Assembly: GCA_038064775.1 (NCBI GenBank)
Contig: JBBTSG010000014.1
Coordinates: 1-64,000, forward strand
Source of the DNA: JBBTSG01 sp038064775
GTDB taxonomy: Bacteria; Patescibacteriota; Minisyncoccia; UBA6257; GWB1-50-10
Reading direction: 5' to 3'
Length of the DNA: 64,000 nt
Under the pieces are notes generated by a model. That model saw only the letters and a program-made list of their open reading frames with translations. It ran no database searches and was not told the origin of the DNA. Positions 8,702 through 17,069 of this stretch are shown piece after piece (the stretch's first letter is position 1; the number at the start of each line of letters is the position of its first letter). Made by a program: the position numbers and the translations under genes.

Positions 8702-9241
8702 ATGGCGAAATGGATTTTTATCTGTTTAGCAGTTATAGTCATATTGCTTTTAATTAGGTTTGAGCGGGAATCAACGACAATTATGGACAAATTAATATTA
8801 AAAAGTTCAGCTTTTCATAATGGCGAAACGATTCCAGCGAAATACACTTGCGACAGCGATGACGTAAACCCGATGCTTGAAATCCGGAATATTCCGGAAG
8901 GCGCAAAAAGTTTAGCGCTTATTATGGACGATCCGGATGCCACTCGCGGCACGCCGTGGGATCATTGGCTTTTATGGAATATTGCGCCAAAAACTCAATA
9001 TATTTCTGAAGATAACGTGCCAGCGGGCGCAGTTCAAGGAATGAGCAGTTTTAATCACGCGAAATACGGCGGTCCTTGCCCGCCCCACGGCGCGAAACCG
9101 CACCGTTACTTTTTTAAACTTTACGTTTTGGACACTGAATTAAATTTAGCTGAAGGCGGAACTAAGGCGGAGCTTGAAAAAAGCATGACTGGTCACATTA
9201 TCGCTCAAACTGAACTTGTCGGTTTATACTCTCGAAAATAA
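8702..9241 (+). CDS. YbhB/YbcL-type phosphatidylethanolamine-binding protein, membrane-anchored
   Basis: Raf-kinase-inhibitor-like (PEBP) fold: the motifs DDPDATRGTPWDHWLLWNI and GPCPPHGAKPHRYFFKLYVLD carry the conserved ligand-pocket residues. A 20-residue hydrophobic segment (residues 4-21) precedes the domain and would anchor or export it; starting at the internal Met at 8783 would give the cytoplasmic form. Bacterial PEBPs have no settled substrate. It is divergent from dnaX, and the two starts are only 29 nt apart. Confidence 0.88.
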   Translation: MAKWIFICLAVIVILLLIRFERESTTIMDKLILKSSAFHNGETIPAKYTCDSDDVNPMLEIRNIPEGAKSLALIMDDPDATRGTPWDHWLLWNIAPKTQYISEDNVPAGAVQGMSSFNHAKYGGPCPPHGAKPHRYFFKLYVLDTELNLAEGGTKAELEKSMTGHIIAQTELVGLYSRK

Positions 9242-9247
9242 ATTATT

Positions 9248-9426
9248 CTTGAATGAATATTGCTGAAGGAGCGTTAAAATTACCGAGCGAAAAGGAAAGG
9301 TGTAGAAATTTATCATTGTCTGAATCCCGAATCCGGCAGTTGCCGGAGAGGTTGAGTTTGATGAATTACGTAACGCCTAACGATGAGCGAGTTTAATTTT
9401 AGCGAGTGAAGCTTTATGAACGAAAG
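9248..9426 (+). repeat. Dispersed ~170-nt intergenic repeat, copy A
   Basis: This intergenic stretch aligns by eye over its whole length with the reverse complement of 25795-25963. Shared blocks include GAATATTGC, AATTACCGAGCG, GAGGTTGAGTTTGATGAAT, ACGCCTAACGA and TTTAATTTTAGCGAGTGA. Copy A also carries a TCCGGCAGTTGCCGGA palindrome at 9332-9347 where copy B has a short GCTTGCGAG stretch. No long open frame is kept in both copies. Confidence 0.75.
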
Positions 9427-9443
9427 AATAATTTATTTTTATA

Positions 9444-9800
9444 ATGTTCAAACCGCCGAAAGAAGATAAAAAATATTCCTGGACAAGCCACGTGTTTCAC
9501 AAAATGATGCAGTATGGCATTTCAGAGAGCCGCATCAAAAGAATTATCAGATTCCCGAAAAGAACGGAAGAAGGCGTAGCAACAGAGACGGTAGCGGTAA
9601 TGCAACCCGCCGGCACAAAGCGTTATCAGGAAATTTGGGTAATGTATAAGCTCGCCAGTGGACGAGCAACTAATGACAAAAAACTAGAAACTAATAACAA
9701 GAGGATTAGAGTAATTACGGCGTGGCGCTATCCCGGCGTGAGCCCAGAACGCGACCCAGTGCCAAAAGATGTGATTGAAGAAGTGAGAAAACTCTTATGA
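9444..9800 (+). CDS. Small DUF4258/RelE-fold-like protein, tentative
   Basis: 118 residues. The pattern HVFHKMMQYGISESRIKRI followed by VITAWRYPG resembles DUF4258-type small proteins, some of which have a toxin-like fold; this is a resemblance, not a firm match. Residues 74-88 (SGRATNDKKLETNNK) are low-complexity and are encoded by an AACTAATAAC-type stretch also seen before gltX, so they may be a late insertion. It overlaps the next gene by 4 nt (ATGA). Confidence 0.6.
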   Translation: MFKPPKEDKKYSWTSHVFHKMMQYGISESRIKRIIRFPKRTEEGVATETVAVMQPAGTKRYQEIWVMYKLASGRATNDKKLETNNKRIRVITAWRYPGVSPERDPVPKDVIEEVRKLL

Positions 9801-10357
9801 TTCTTAGTGAAAAATTTTTTGAGCAGCCGACGGTTACGGTGGCAAAGGATTTATTGGGGAAATATTTAGTGCGGAAAACAGCCCCAACGCGTTCACGGTC
9901 GGGGCAACAATCATCCCGAAAAATTTCGGGAATGATTGTTGAAGTTGAAGCGTATGATGGCTTTAAAGATAAGGCGTCGCACGCCTCGCGTGGCTTAACC
10001 AAACGGAATTTCCCGATGTTTGGGCCGGCCGGCTATTGGTACGTGTATTTCACTTATGGCATGCATTGGATGTTGAATATCGTGACTGGAAAAAGTGGTT
10101 ATCCGGCCGCTGTCTTAATCCGCGGCGTAGAATCCGGCAACCGCCGGATAAACGGTCCTGCGCGCGTTACAAAATATTTAAAAATTGATAAGCGTTTTAA
10201 TAACAAAAAAGCCGGTAAAAAAACCGGCTTATGGATAGAGGATCGGGACTTAAAAATAAAAAGTTTGAAGTTAAAAGTTAAAAGTTCCCCGCGTATTGGC
10301 ATAGCGCACGCCGGCCCGGTTTGGTCAAAAAAACTTTACCGGTTTTATATTCAATAA
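9797..10357 (+). CDS. mpg: DNA-3-methyladenine glycosylase (Mpg/AAG family)
   Basis: Base-excision repair enzyme that flips out and removes alkylated purines. It shows the family start LSEKFFEQPTVTVAKDLLGK, the active-site segment VEVEAYDGFKDKASHASRG (general-base Glu) and FGPAGYWYVYFTYGMHWMLN. Three insertions interrupt it: residues 34-50 (encoded by hairpins at 9888-9935), SGNRR encoded by a TCCGGC palindrome at 10133-10148, and a Lys/Leu-rich run encoded by AAGTTAAAAGTT repeats near 10255-10287. It is coupled to the upstream small gene. The conserved core looks intact. Confidence 0.88.
   Translation: MILSEKFFEQPTVTVAKDLLGKYLVRKTAPTRSRSGQQSSRKISGMIVEVEAYDGFKDKASHASRGLTKRNFPMFGPAGYWYVYFTYGMHWMLNIVTGKSGYPAAVLIRGVESGNRRINGPARVTKYLKIDKRFNNKKAGKKTGLWIEDRDLKIKSLKLKVKSSPRIGIAHAGPVWSKKLYRFYIQ
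10133..10148. repeat. TCCGGC palindrome inside mpg
   Basis: TCCGGCAACCGCCGGA, read in frame as part of ESGNRR in a surface-type insertion of the glycosylase. Confidence 0.7.
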
Positions 10358-10359
10358 GC

Positions 10360-10944
10360 TTAACGAACATTGTAACCAAGCGATTTGCCATATCTTTTGA
10401 GCTTTTTCTTAAGAAGTTTATGAGCTCTGGAAAGTCGTGGTCCTATGGTGCTAACAGGGCAATTAAAAATTTTTGCTGCTTGTTCATAGTTCATTCCTTC
10501 GATGTCAACGAGAATAACGACTTTTTCAAAAATTGGCGGCAAAGCTGACAACGCTTCCAAAACTTCATCACCAATCATTTCCTCAAAAATTTGCCTTTGA
10601 AGATCGGAAGAATTAGTTGAACTATGGCGAATAGTTTCATAAAAATTTTTAACGTCTTCAAAATTGACGCTTTTCAAATTATTAGTTTTTTTGTAATAAT
10701 CGTTGATAAGATAATTTTTCATAATCCGGTAAAGCCAACCGCCAATATTTGTGCCTTTTTTGTAGGAATTCCAAAATCGAAAGGCGTTTAAATAAGTGTT
10801 TTGGAGAAGATCGTTAGCGTCATCGATATTACCGCTCGTAAAAGCTAGAGCGTGAATACGCATTACTGACATGCTTGGTTTTATCTCTTCTTCAAAGCTT
10901 TTTTGCTTAGCGATGATTGCAGCATTATTTTCCTTAATTTGCAT
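10360..10944 (-). CDS. ECF-type RNA polymerase sigma factor
   Basis: Region 2 is visible as DANDLLQNTYLNAFRFW and GGWLYRIMKNYLINDYYKK (residues about 42-86). Region 4 is LSALPPIFEKVVILVDIEGMN and a helix-turn-helix YEQAAKIFNCPVSTIGPRL ending in a basic helix. 194 residues is a normal ECF length. The usual VRSRL of region 4 is IGPRL. It has a TTGATA-N17-TAAAAT promoter and an AAGGAG ribosome site. No anti-sigma gene is adjacent, so how it is controlled is open. Confidence 0.88.
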   Translation of the reverse strand: MQIKENNAAIIAKQKSFEEEIKPSMSVMRIHALAFTSGNIDDANDLLQNTYLNAFRFWNSYKKGTNIGGWLYRIMKNYLINDYYKKTNNLKSVNFEDVKNFYETIRHSSTNSSDLQRQIFEEMIGDEVLEALSALPPIFEKVVILVDIEGMNYEQAAKIFNCPVSTIGPRLSRAHKLLKKKLKRYGKSLGYNVR

Positions 10945-10985
10945 CAGCTTGCTCCTTAAAATTTAATTTTAAAAAACTAAATTCG

Positions 10986-11014
10986 ATTTTACTATCTTCT
11001 AATGAAATTATCAA
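10986..11014 (-). promoter_or_regulatory. Promoter TTGATA-N17-TAAAAT of the sigma factor gene
   Basis: -35 TTGATA (11009-11014) and -10 TAAAAT (10986-10991) on the minus strand, with a leader of about 35 nt and AAGGAG before the ATG at 10944. Confidence 0.65.
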
Positions 11015-11068
11015 TAAGCAATCGACAGGAAATCATTTGTGATTTATGATTTGTTGGAATAATACCTT

Positions 11069-12103
11069 ATGAAATTATCCATCGGCATTGTTGGACTTCC
11101 GAACGTGGGGAAATCCACATTATTTAAATTACTCACAAATCAAGAGGTAAACATTGCCAATTACCCGTTTGCGACAATCGATCCGAATATCGGCGTTGTG
11201 CCCGTGCCCGATGAACGGCTAGAGAAGCTCGCAAAATTAAGCAATTCAAAAAAGCAGGTACCCGCAGTTGTGGAATTTTACGATATTGCCGGTTTAGTAA
11301 AAGGCGCGAATGTGGGAGAAGGTTTGGGTAATAAATTTTTGTCGCACATTCGGGAGGTGAGCGCTATCTTACAAATCATCCGCTGTTTCGGCGACGGAGA
11401 AATTATTCACGTGGAAGGAAGTGTTCACCCGATTCGCGATCTTGAAACAATCAAAACCGAGCTCATTTTAAAAGATCTTGATACAGTGAAAAAGCGTGAA
11501 GAGAAAGCCGGGTCTGATGCGCGGGGCGGCAAACCGGAAGCGATTAAAATGATGGATAGCTTGAAGGCAATTGAGCAAGAGCTTGATAATGGCATTTTTC
11601 TTTCAGCAAACCAAAAATTCATTAACGACCATAAAGACGCGATTAAAGAAATAAATCTCTTGACCGCGAAGCCGCAACTTTTTCTTTTAAACGGCGCGCC
11701 GGAAGATGTGAGCGAAGAGCTGAAAAATAAAATCAAAGAATTGAATGCCAACTATATTATTGCCGATTTGGCAAAAACAAACGCCGTGCCGGAATTGATT
11801 AAAGAAGCGTATAAAATTTTAAATCTTATTAGTTTTCTTACGACCGGTGAGGACGAAACACGGGCGTGGACAATTGAAAAAGGAATGAAAGCGCCTAAAG
11901 CAGCGGGCGTGATCCACACCGATTTTGAAAAAAAGTTTATCCGCGCCGAAGTTATAAATTGGCAAAAACTAATTGAGGCGGCCCATTCGGCAAGCTCAGG
12001 GCAAAGCGGTTGGAATCAGGCGAAGCAAAAGGGCTGGTTGAAATTGGAAGGGAAGGAATATGTAGTTGCCGATGGTGATGTCGTTGTCATCCGGCACGGC
12101 TGA
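11069..12103 (+). CDS. ychF: Ribosome-binding ATPase YchF/Obg-like
   Basis: P-loop NTPase with G1 [11 protein letters not shown] (residues 9-19), [12 protein letters not shown] switch region, G3 [16 protein letters not shown] and a C-terminal TGS domain ([17 protein letters not shown]...[16 protein letters not shown]). It binds ribosomes and hydrolyses ATP rather than GTP in characterised members. Compared with the usual C-terminus about nine residues, HSASSGQSG, are inserted near 306-314; they are encoded by a palindromic element at 11981-12002. Confidence 0.96.
   Translation: MKLSIGIVGLPNVGKSTLFKLLTNQEVNIANYPFATIDPNIGVVPVPDERLEKLAKLSNSKKQVPAVVEFYDIAGLVKGANVGEGLGNKFLSHIREVSAILQIIRCFGDGEIIHVEGSVHPIRDLETIKTELILKDLDTVKKREEKAGSDARGGKPEAIKMMDSLKAIEQELDNGIFLSANQKFINDHKDAIKEINLLTAKPQLFLLNGAPEDVSEELKNKIKELNANYIIADLAKTNAVPELIKEAYKILNLISFLTTGEDETRAWTIEKGMKAPKAAGVIHTDFEKKFIRAEVINWQKLIEAAHSASSGQSGWNQAKQKGWLKLEGKEYVVADGDVVVIRHG
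11981..12002. repeat. Palindromic element (CTTCGA...CTCAGG family, degenerate) inside ychF
   Basis: GCCCATTCGGCAAGCTCAGG and flanking bases, in frame within the TGS domain. Confidence 0.6.
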
Positions 12104-12148
12104 TTTTTACTTTCGATAATATTGAAAATCGCTTAAAATTAAATACTG

Positions 12149-12913
12149 ATGGCTTACGAACTCTCGCTTGAATATTACAAAGGGCCGCTCGACAAACTTC
12201 TTGATTTTATCGAGGAGAAAAAACTCGAGGTTTCCACTTTAAGTTTAGTTGCCGTAACAAGCGATTTTTTAGCGTATCTCGAGAAGCTAAAAAAAGGCGA
12301 AACACAAAGCCAAGTACCTGCCGAACTTTTGGCGGATTTTTTGGTTATTGCTTCACGTCTTTTGCTTTTAAAATCCAAAGCGCTTTTACCTTCACTTACT
12401 TTGAGCGAAGAGGAAGAAGGGGAAATTAAAGATTTAGAGATGCGACTCAAAATTTATCAGGAAATAAAATCAAGCCAAATTCACATCAAAGAAAATTGGC
12501 GGGAATCGCCACAAATGCTTAGCCGCGAGTTTTTAATGAACCGAGCGGTAATTTTCTACCCGCCGAAAAAAGTCGGCCAGCCGGAAATTTTAAAGTCATT
12601 CCAGGCGATTTTAGGCGAGCTCGAACAAGTTTTTAAGCCTGTTGCCACGATAAAAAATGAAATAATTAACCTCAAGAAAAAAATCGAAGAAATAATCGGC
12701 CGCTTAACCGCCACGCCTTTAAAATTCACCGATTTGCCGACCGGCAAAGGTCGCAATGAACTTATCGTTCTTTTTCTTGCCGTGCTCCATTTAATAAAAG
12801 ATCAGTTGATTGTTGCCGATCAAGAAGACGGTTTTAGTGAAATTACAATTGCCCTTCGACCCTTCGACAAAACTCAGGGCAAGCAAGCTCAGGACAATCA
12901 TGAATCGCATTGA
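12149..12913 (+). CDS. scpA: Segregation and condensation protein A
   Basis: Kleisin subunit of the SMC-ScpAB condensin. The N-terminus LEYYKGPLDKLLDFIEEKKL and the segment DFLVIASRLLLLKSKALLP are family hallmarks; a C-terminal winged-helix region begins near residue 190. The last 19 residues (LRPFDKTQGKQAQDNHESH) are not ScpA-like and are encoded by two nested palindromic elements (12851-12893), which appear to have replaced the native end. A TAAAAT box lies 9 nt before the ATG. scpB follows after 45 nt. Confidence 0.93.
   Translation: MAYELSLEYYKGPLDKLLDFIEEKKLEVSTLSLVAVTSDFLAYLEKLKKGETQSQVPAELLADFLVIASRLLLLKSKALLPSLTLSEEEEGEIKDLEMRLKIYQEIKSSQIHIKENWRESPQMLSREFLMNRAVIFYPPKKVGQPEILKSFQAILGELEQVFKPVATIKNEIINLKKKIEEIIGRLTATPLKFTDLPTGKGRNELIVLFLAVLHLIKDQLIVADQEDGFSEITIALRPFDKTQGKQAQDNHESH
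12851..12893. repeat. Nested palindromic elements at the 3' end of scpA
   Basis: Two overlapping copies: CCCTTCGAC is repeated, followed by AACTCAGGGC and then CAAGCTCAGGAC. They encode the foreign-looking ScpA tail. Confidence 0.72.
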
Positions 12914-12958
12914 ATGATTGCGAAAAAGTCAGCCGTGAATTAAGATAATTGTTAGAAA

Positions 12959-13549
12959 ATGAACCAATTAGAAATCACAAAACAAGCAGAACTCGAGGCC
13001 CTGCTTTTTTATTACGGCGAACCAATCCAGTTAAAAAAGTTGGCTAGTTTGTTAAAAATTAAAGAAGAAGAGTGCGCAAATTTACTTAACGAACTTGACG
13101 CCGCTTTGCGAGAAAATTATAGCCGTGGATTAACGCTTGTCAGGGGCGAAAAAGAAGTTCAACTCGCCACAAAACCGGCTTTTCAAAGTATAGGCCAAAA
13201 ATTAATTGAAGAAGAATTTAAAGAAACTTTAACACCGGCGGCTTTGGATACGCTCTCGATTATCGCTTATCTTGGACCATTGCCACGGGCGAAAATAGAT
13301 TATCTCCGCGGCGTTAATTCGAGCTTTACGGTTCGCAACTTGCTGATGCGCGGTCTTGTTGAGCGTGATCCTAACCCGGCAAAAGGAAATATTTATGAAT
13401 ATAGAGTAAGTTTCGATTTTTTGAAGCATTTAGGATTAAGTGAGCGAGAGGAATTACCAGAGTATGAAAAATATAAAGATGTTTTAAAGCGTTTTGATTT
13501 AGAAAACAGCGAACAAACAGAGGCAAAAATTAATCTTCCTCAAACATGA
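12959..13549 (+). CDS. scpB: Segregation and condensation protein B
   Basis: Winged-helix partner of ScpA. It shows EALLFYYGEPIQLKKLASLL near residues 13-32 and the second winged-helix hallmark LDTLSIIAYLGPLPRAKIDYLRGVNS near 97-122, then LVERDPNPAKGN. 196 residues is normal. The stop overlaps the next gene (ATGATGA), coupling it to the cell wall gene that follows. Confidence 0.94.
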   Translation: MNQLEITKQAELEALLFYYGEPIQLKKLASLLKIKEEECANLLNELDAALRENYSRGLTLVRGEKEVQLATKPAFQSIGQKLIEEEFKETLTPAALDTLSIIAYLGPLPRAKIDYLRGVNSSFTVRNLLMRGLVERDPNPAKGNIYEYRVSFDFLKHLGLSEREELPEYEKYKDVLKRFDLENSEQTEAKINLPQT

Positions 13550-14505
13550 TGAATTTAAGATGGCAAGCGTTAGCTTTAATCGCTCTAATTTTAATCTCCG
13601 TCACTTTAACTAAGACAGGAGAAAAAATCTCGCCGACCACGCAAAAAGTTGAAGCAAATATTTCTTCGGCAGAGTCCGGCAGTATTCGGACCGGCGCGAA
13701 TATTTCTTTTGAAAAAAACCAGTCAGTTGAATCTAACGCGCCATTACTGCCGAAAAGAAAATGGGAAATTTTGGATCCAACCATAAAAAGCGAAGCTATA
13801 ATTTTTAGTTCGCTTGAAAACGGTTTTTCTTTTTTTTCCACTAATCCCGAAAAGCAATGGCGAACAGCTTCTCTTGCCAAGCTTTTAACCGCTGTTATCG
13901 TTACTGAAGAAATAGGGTTAAATAAAAAAATTCCGGTGAGCCGCACAGCGATTACAACCGATGGCGAAGCCGGTGGCTTAAAAAGCGGCGAAGTTTATAC
14001 CGCCCGCGATATGCTAAAAATAATGCTTCTCACTTCTTCAAATGACGCCGCCGCCGCTTTTGAAGAATATATCGGAGGGCGAAGTTATTTCGTGAAACTA
14101 ATGAACGATAAAGCGGCGACAATCGGTCTTACTAAAAGTATTTTTTATGATGCGGCGGGTTATGACGATAATAATGTTTCAACCGCCGCCGATTTACTGA
14201 AACTCACAAAATATATTTTGGAAAATGATCCGGATATTTTTAACTGGACTCGACTTCAAAGTTTTATAGTTCAACCGACTAACGATGCCGAAAACCGGAC
14301 CATTTTAAACATAGATCCATTAGCTTCAAATTCTGGCTTTTTGGGCGGCAAGACGGGTACTTCGCCTTTAGCTAAGGAAAACTTAATCGCGCTTTTTGCC
14401 GGCGAAAAATCAAGAGAAATCATTATCATTCTAGGCAGCGCGGACCGCGTGAAAGACGCGGAAACGCTTTTAAAATGGGGCGAAATCGCATATGAAAAAC
14501 AATGA
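13546..14505 (+). CDS. dacA: D-alanyl-D-alanine carboxypeptidase (PBP5/DacA-like)
   Basis: Serine peptidase of the S11 family that trims the terminal D-Ala of peptidoglycan stem peptides. The three active-site motifs are present: SLAK (S109-K112), SSN (164-166) and KTGT in FLGGKTGTSP near 268. An N-terminal hydrophobic segment (residues 8-22) serves as signal or anchor; the C-terminal beta domain of PBP5 is missing. It starts in the stop of scpB and overlaps mraY by 4 nt. Confidence 0.9.
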   Translation: MMNLRWQALALIALILISVTLTKTGEKISPTTQKVEANISSAESGSIRTGANISFEKNQSVESNAPLLPKRKWEILDPTIKSEAIIFSSLENGFSFFSTNPEKQWRTASLAKLLTAVIVTEEIGLNKKIPVSRTAITTDGEAGGLKSGEVYTARDMLKIMLLTSSNDAAAAFEEYIGGRSYFVKLMNDKAATIGLTKSIFYDAAGYDDNNVSTAADLLKLTKYILENDPDIFNWTRLQSFIVQPTNDAENRTILNIDPLASNSGFLGGKTGTSPLAKENLIALFAGEKSREIIIILGSADRVKDAETLLKWGEIAYEKQ

Positions 14506-15548
14506 TTGTCTTTGAGGCCGTTCGAGTACTTATAATTTTTGCTTTGGCTTTCATTGTCGCTCTTTTTATCACGCCTTTTATTTCTCATCTTCTTGATCGT
14601 TACGGTTTTAGAAAAAAGAATATTCGCAGCGAAGTAAGCGCGCCGGTTTTCCATAAATTTCATAAAGACAAAGGCAATACGCCAACAATGGGCGGTATTA
14701 TAATTTGGGGAACTGTTTTGGGTTTGGCTATTATTTTTTTCATTTTTCAAAAACTATTCGGTGGCTTCGCGAACTATCTTAATTTTGTGAGCCGCCCCGA
14801 AACCTACCTACCACTTGTCGCTTTAGCGCTTGCCGCGATCGTCGGTTTTGTTGACGATCTTTTTGGAATTTTGGGCAAAGGACCCCACAGTGGGGGATTG
14901 AACATCATCCAAAAAATTTTTCTCTATACCGCTGTCGCAATCCTCGGCGCTTGGTGGTTTTATTTTAAACTCGGTTTTAATATTCTCTACGTTCCTTTTA
15001 TCGGCAATGTTTTTGTCGGTTTTTGGTACATTCCTATTTTTATTTTTGTTCTCACTGCCACTGCTTTTTCCGCAAACGAAACCGACGGCCTCGACGGCCT
15101 TGCTGGTGGCGTTCTATTTTTTGCTTTCGGCGCGCTCGCCGTTGTTTCTTTCGCTTTAAATCATTACGATCTTGCGGCAATGAACGCGGCAATTTTAGGT
15201 TCACTTCTGGCCTTTCTTTGGTTTAATATCTACCCCGCCAAATTTTTTATGGGTGATACCGGTTCAATGTCTTTGGGAATTACCTTGGGTGTGATGGCAA
15301 TGCTCACTAATACCGCTCTTTTCTTGCCGTTTTTCGGCTTGATTCTAGTTGGCGAATCAGTAACCGTCATTATCCAAGTTTTGAGCAAAAAAATAAGAGG
15401 GAAAAAAATATTTCTCTCAACGCCAATTCACCATCATTTCGAAGCGTTGGGCTGGCCGGAAAGCCAAGTGACAATGCGCTTTTGGATTATCTCGGCAGTT
15501 GCGGCAACTTTAGGCCTGGTGCTTTTCTTTTTAGCGCGTTTCGCCTGA
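14502..15548 (+). CDS. mraY: Phospho-N-acetylmuramoyl-pentapeptide-transferase
   Basis: Integral membrane enzyme that makes lipid I from UDP-MurNAc-pentapeptide and undecaprenyl phosphate. Hallmarks are KDKGNTPTMGGI near the N-terminus, VGFVDDLFGI, NETDGLDGLAGG, the FMGDTGSMSLG segment and TPIHHHFEALGW. About ten hydrophobic segments, 348 residues. It follows dacA with an ATGA overlap, so a functional peptidoglycan pathway is expected. Confidence 0.96.
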   Translation: MIVFEAVRVLIIFALAFIVALFITPFISHLLDRYGFRKKNIRSEVSAPVFHKFHKDKGNTPTMGGIIIWGTVLGLAIIFFIFQKLFGGFANYLNFVSRPETYLPLVALALAAIVGFVDDLFGILGKGPHSGGLNIIQKIFLYTAVAILGAWWFYFKLGFNILYVPFIGNVFVGFWYIPIFIFVLTATAFSANETDGLDGLAGGVLFFAFGALAVVSFALNHYDLAAMNAAILGSLLAFLWFNIYPAKFFMGDTGSMSLGITLGVMAMLTNTALFLPFFGLILVGESVTVIIQVLSKKIRGKKIFLSTPIHHHFEALGWPESQVTMRFWIISAVAATLGLVLFFLARFA

Positions 15549-15606
15549 AAACATCTTCTTTAAATCCTCTCTAGTTAGATAATTTTGTGTTAAAATTTAA
15601 GCGTAG

Positions 15607-17064
15607 ATGACCACGCTTATTAAAAACGGTCTCGTTTATGACGGTAGCGGTAACGAACCGGTAAAAACCGATATTTTCATTCGCGGTGAACGCGTCACGA
15701 AGTTAGGTAGTGAACTAAAAATGAAAACAGCGCGCGTGATCGACGCAAACGGAGCCATTGTAATGCCGGGGTTTATTGATATAAACACTAATTCCGACCA
15801 TTATCTTTCACTTTTCAATTCGCCGGAACAAAAAGATTTTATCCGCGAAGGCGTGACCACAATTATCGGTGGTAATTGTGGCGTCTCACTTGCCCCCATT
15901 CTTCGCGGCCACAAAAAAATAAATGTTCACTGGCAATCAGTCGCTAATTTTTTAGATGTTTTAGAAAAAAAGGGAGTCGGCGTTAATTTCGGCACTTTAA
16001 TCGGTTATACAACAATCCGAAAATTTGTAGCGCCAGGAAATTTTGGTGATTTTACTAATAAAGAAATAGAACTTTCTAAAAAGGTGTTGGCGCAAGCTTT
16101 TAAAGACGGGGCTTTTGGTTTTTCAACTGATCTTACAAATTCTCAAACCGGCAAAATCGCTCTTCATGAAATTAAAGAATTAACGTCGGTTACTGCCGCT
16201 CATCACAAAATTTACGCTGTTCACCTTAAAAATTATGAAGCGGAGTTGGGCGACGCGGTAAATGAAATAATTCAAATCAGCCGAGAAACTCACGTAAATA
16301 CCGAAGTCAGCCATTTTACTCCCACTAAAAATTTCGCCGCTCTTTACACCGAAGCGGCCTCAATTATCGAAAAAAATTCCGCCGAAAGCTGGATTAGTTT
16401 TGATTTTCCTGTTGCTGATTCAACCGTAAATGATCTAATAACTTTTTTACCTGAATGGTTAAAAAACGAAAATTTTTCTGCTACTCTCGAAAAAGTTTTA
16501 AGTAAAACATTCGAAAAGCGCATTTTAGAACACTTAGAAAGTTTTTCAAATGAAGAAATCACAATTGGCCATGTTGCCGAACCGTCTTTAAAATTTCTTG
16601 AGGGTAAAAATTTACGTGTCTACGCCGAAAGTCGTGGAGAAAATTTTGGGAACGCGTTTCTTGAACTTGCGCGACTAACTAAACTTAAGGCCGTGCTTTT
16701 CAGAAAAAATGTTGATCTGCCAACACTTGAAAAATTATATGCGTTGCCAAATTCGATTATCGCTTCAAATGGCGCGAGTTTTAAGAGTAAGGAATTTAAT
16801 TTTGAAAGAAATTATCCGACTTTCCTAACTTTTTTAAAAACTGCTTCAGAAAAAAATATTTTGCCATTTGAGAAAGCTGTTATGAAAATTACTGCTTTGC
16901 CGGCAAAAAAATACGGTATTTTAAAACGCGGCCTTATTAAAGAAAATTATTTTGCCGACATCGTGGTAATGAAGGATTTCAAACCAATCGAGGTTTTGAT
17001 AAACGGCCGACAGGTTTTAGGGACGCTCGAAAAAGCCGGAAAAATTTTACGAAGCAAAAAATAA
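15607..17064 (+). CDS. D-aminoacylase-like amidohydrolase with altered metal site
   Basis: Overall match to the N-acyl-D-amino-acid deacylase branch of the amidohydrolase superfamily (MTTLIKNGLVYDGSGNE, VMPGFIDI, IIGGNCGVSLAP, AVHLKNYEAE, EVSHFTPT, C-terminal ADIVVMKDF). The usual HxH metal pair after GFID is Asn60-Thr-Asn62, and the usual catalytic Asp in the ASDG motif is Asn388 (IASNGAS). Cys91, His206 and His236, the expected ligands of the other metal site, are kept. It sits between mraY and ftsW, suggesting a link to D-amino acids of the wall. Activity is uncertain. Confidence 0.8.
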   Translation: MTTLIKNGLVYDGSGNEPVKTDIFIRGERVTKLGSELKMKTARVIDANGAIVMPGFIDINTNSDHYLSLFNSPEQKDFIREGVTTIIGGNCGVSLAPILRGHKKINVHWQSVANFLDVLEKKGVGVNFGTLIGYTTIRKFVAPGNFGDFTNKEIELSKKVLAQAFKDGAFGFSTDLTNSQTGKIALHEIKELTSVTAAHHKIYAVHLKNYEAELGDAVNEIIQISRETHVNTEVSHFTPTKNFAALYTEAASIIEKNSAESWISFDFPVADSTVNDLITFLPEWLKNENFSATLEKVLSKTFEKRILEHLESFSNEEITIGHVAEPSLKFLEGKNLRVYAESRGENFGNAFLELARLTKLKAVLFRKNVDLPTLEKLYALPNSIIASNGASFKSKEFNFERNYPTFLTFLKTASEKNILPFEKAVMKITALPAKKYGILKRGLIKENYFADIVVMKDFKPIEVLINGRQVLGTLEKAGKILRSKK

Positions 17065-17069
17065 AAATT

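Noticed and set aside
9248..9426. Short protein gene in the 9.3-kb intergenic region
   Set aside because: Reading frames are broken by stops and are not kept between the two repeat copies.
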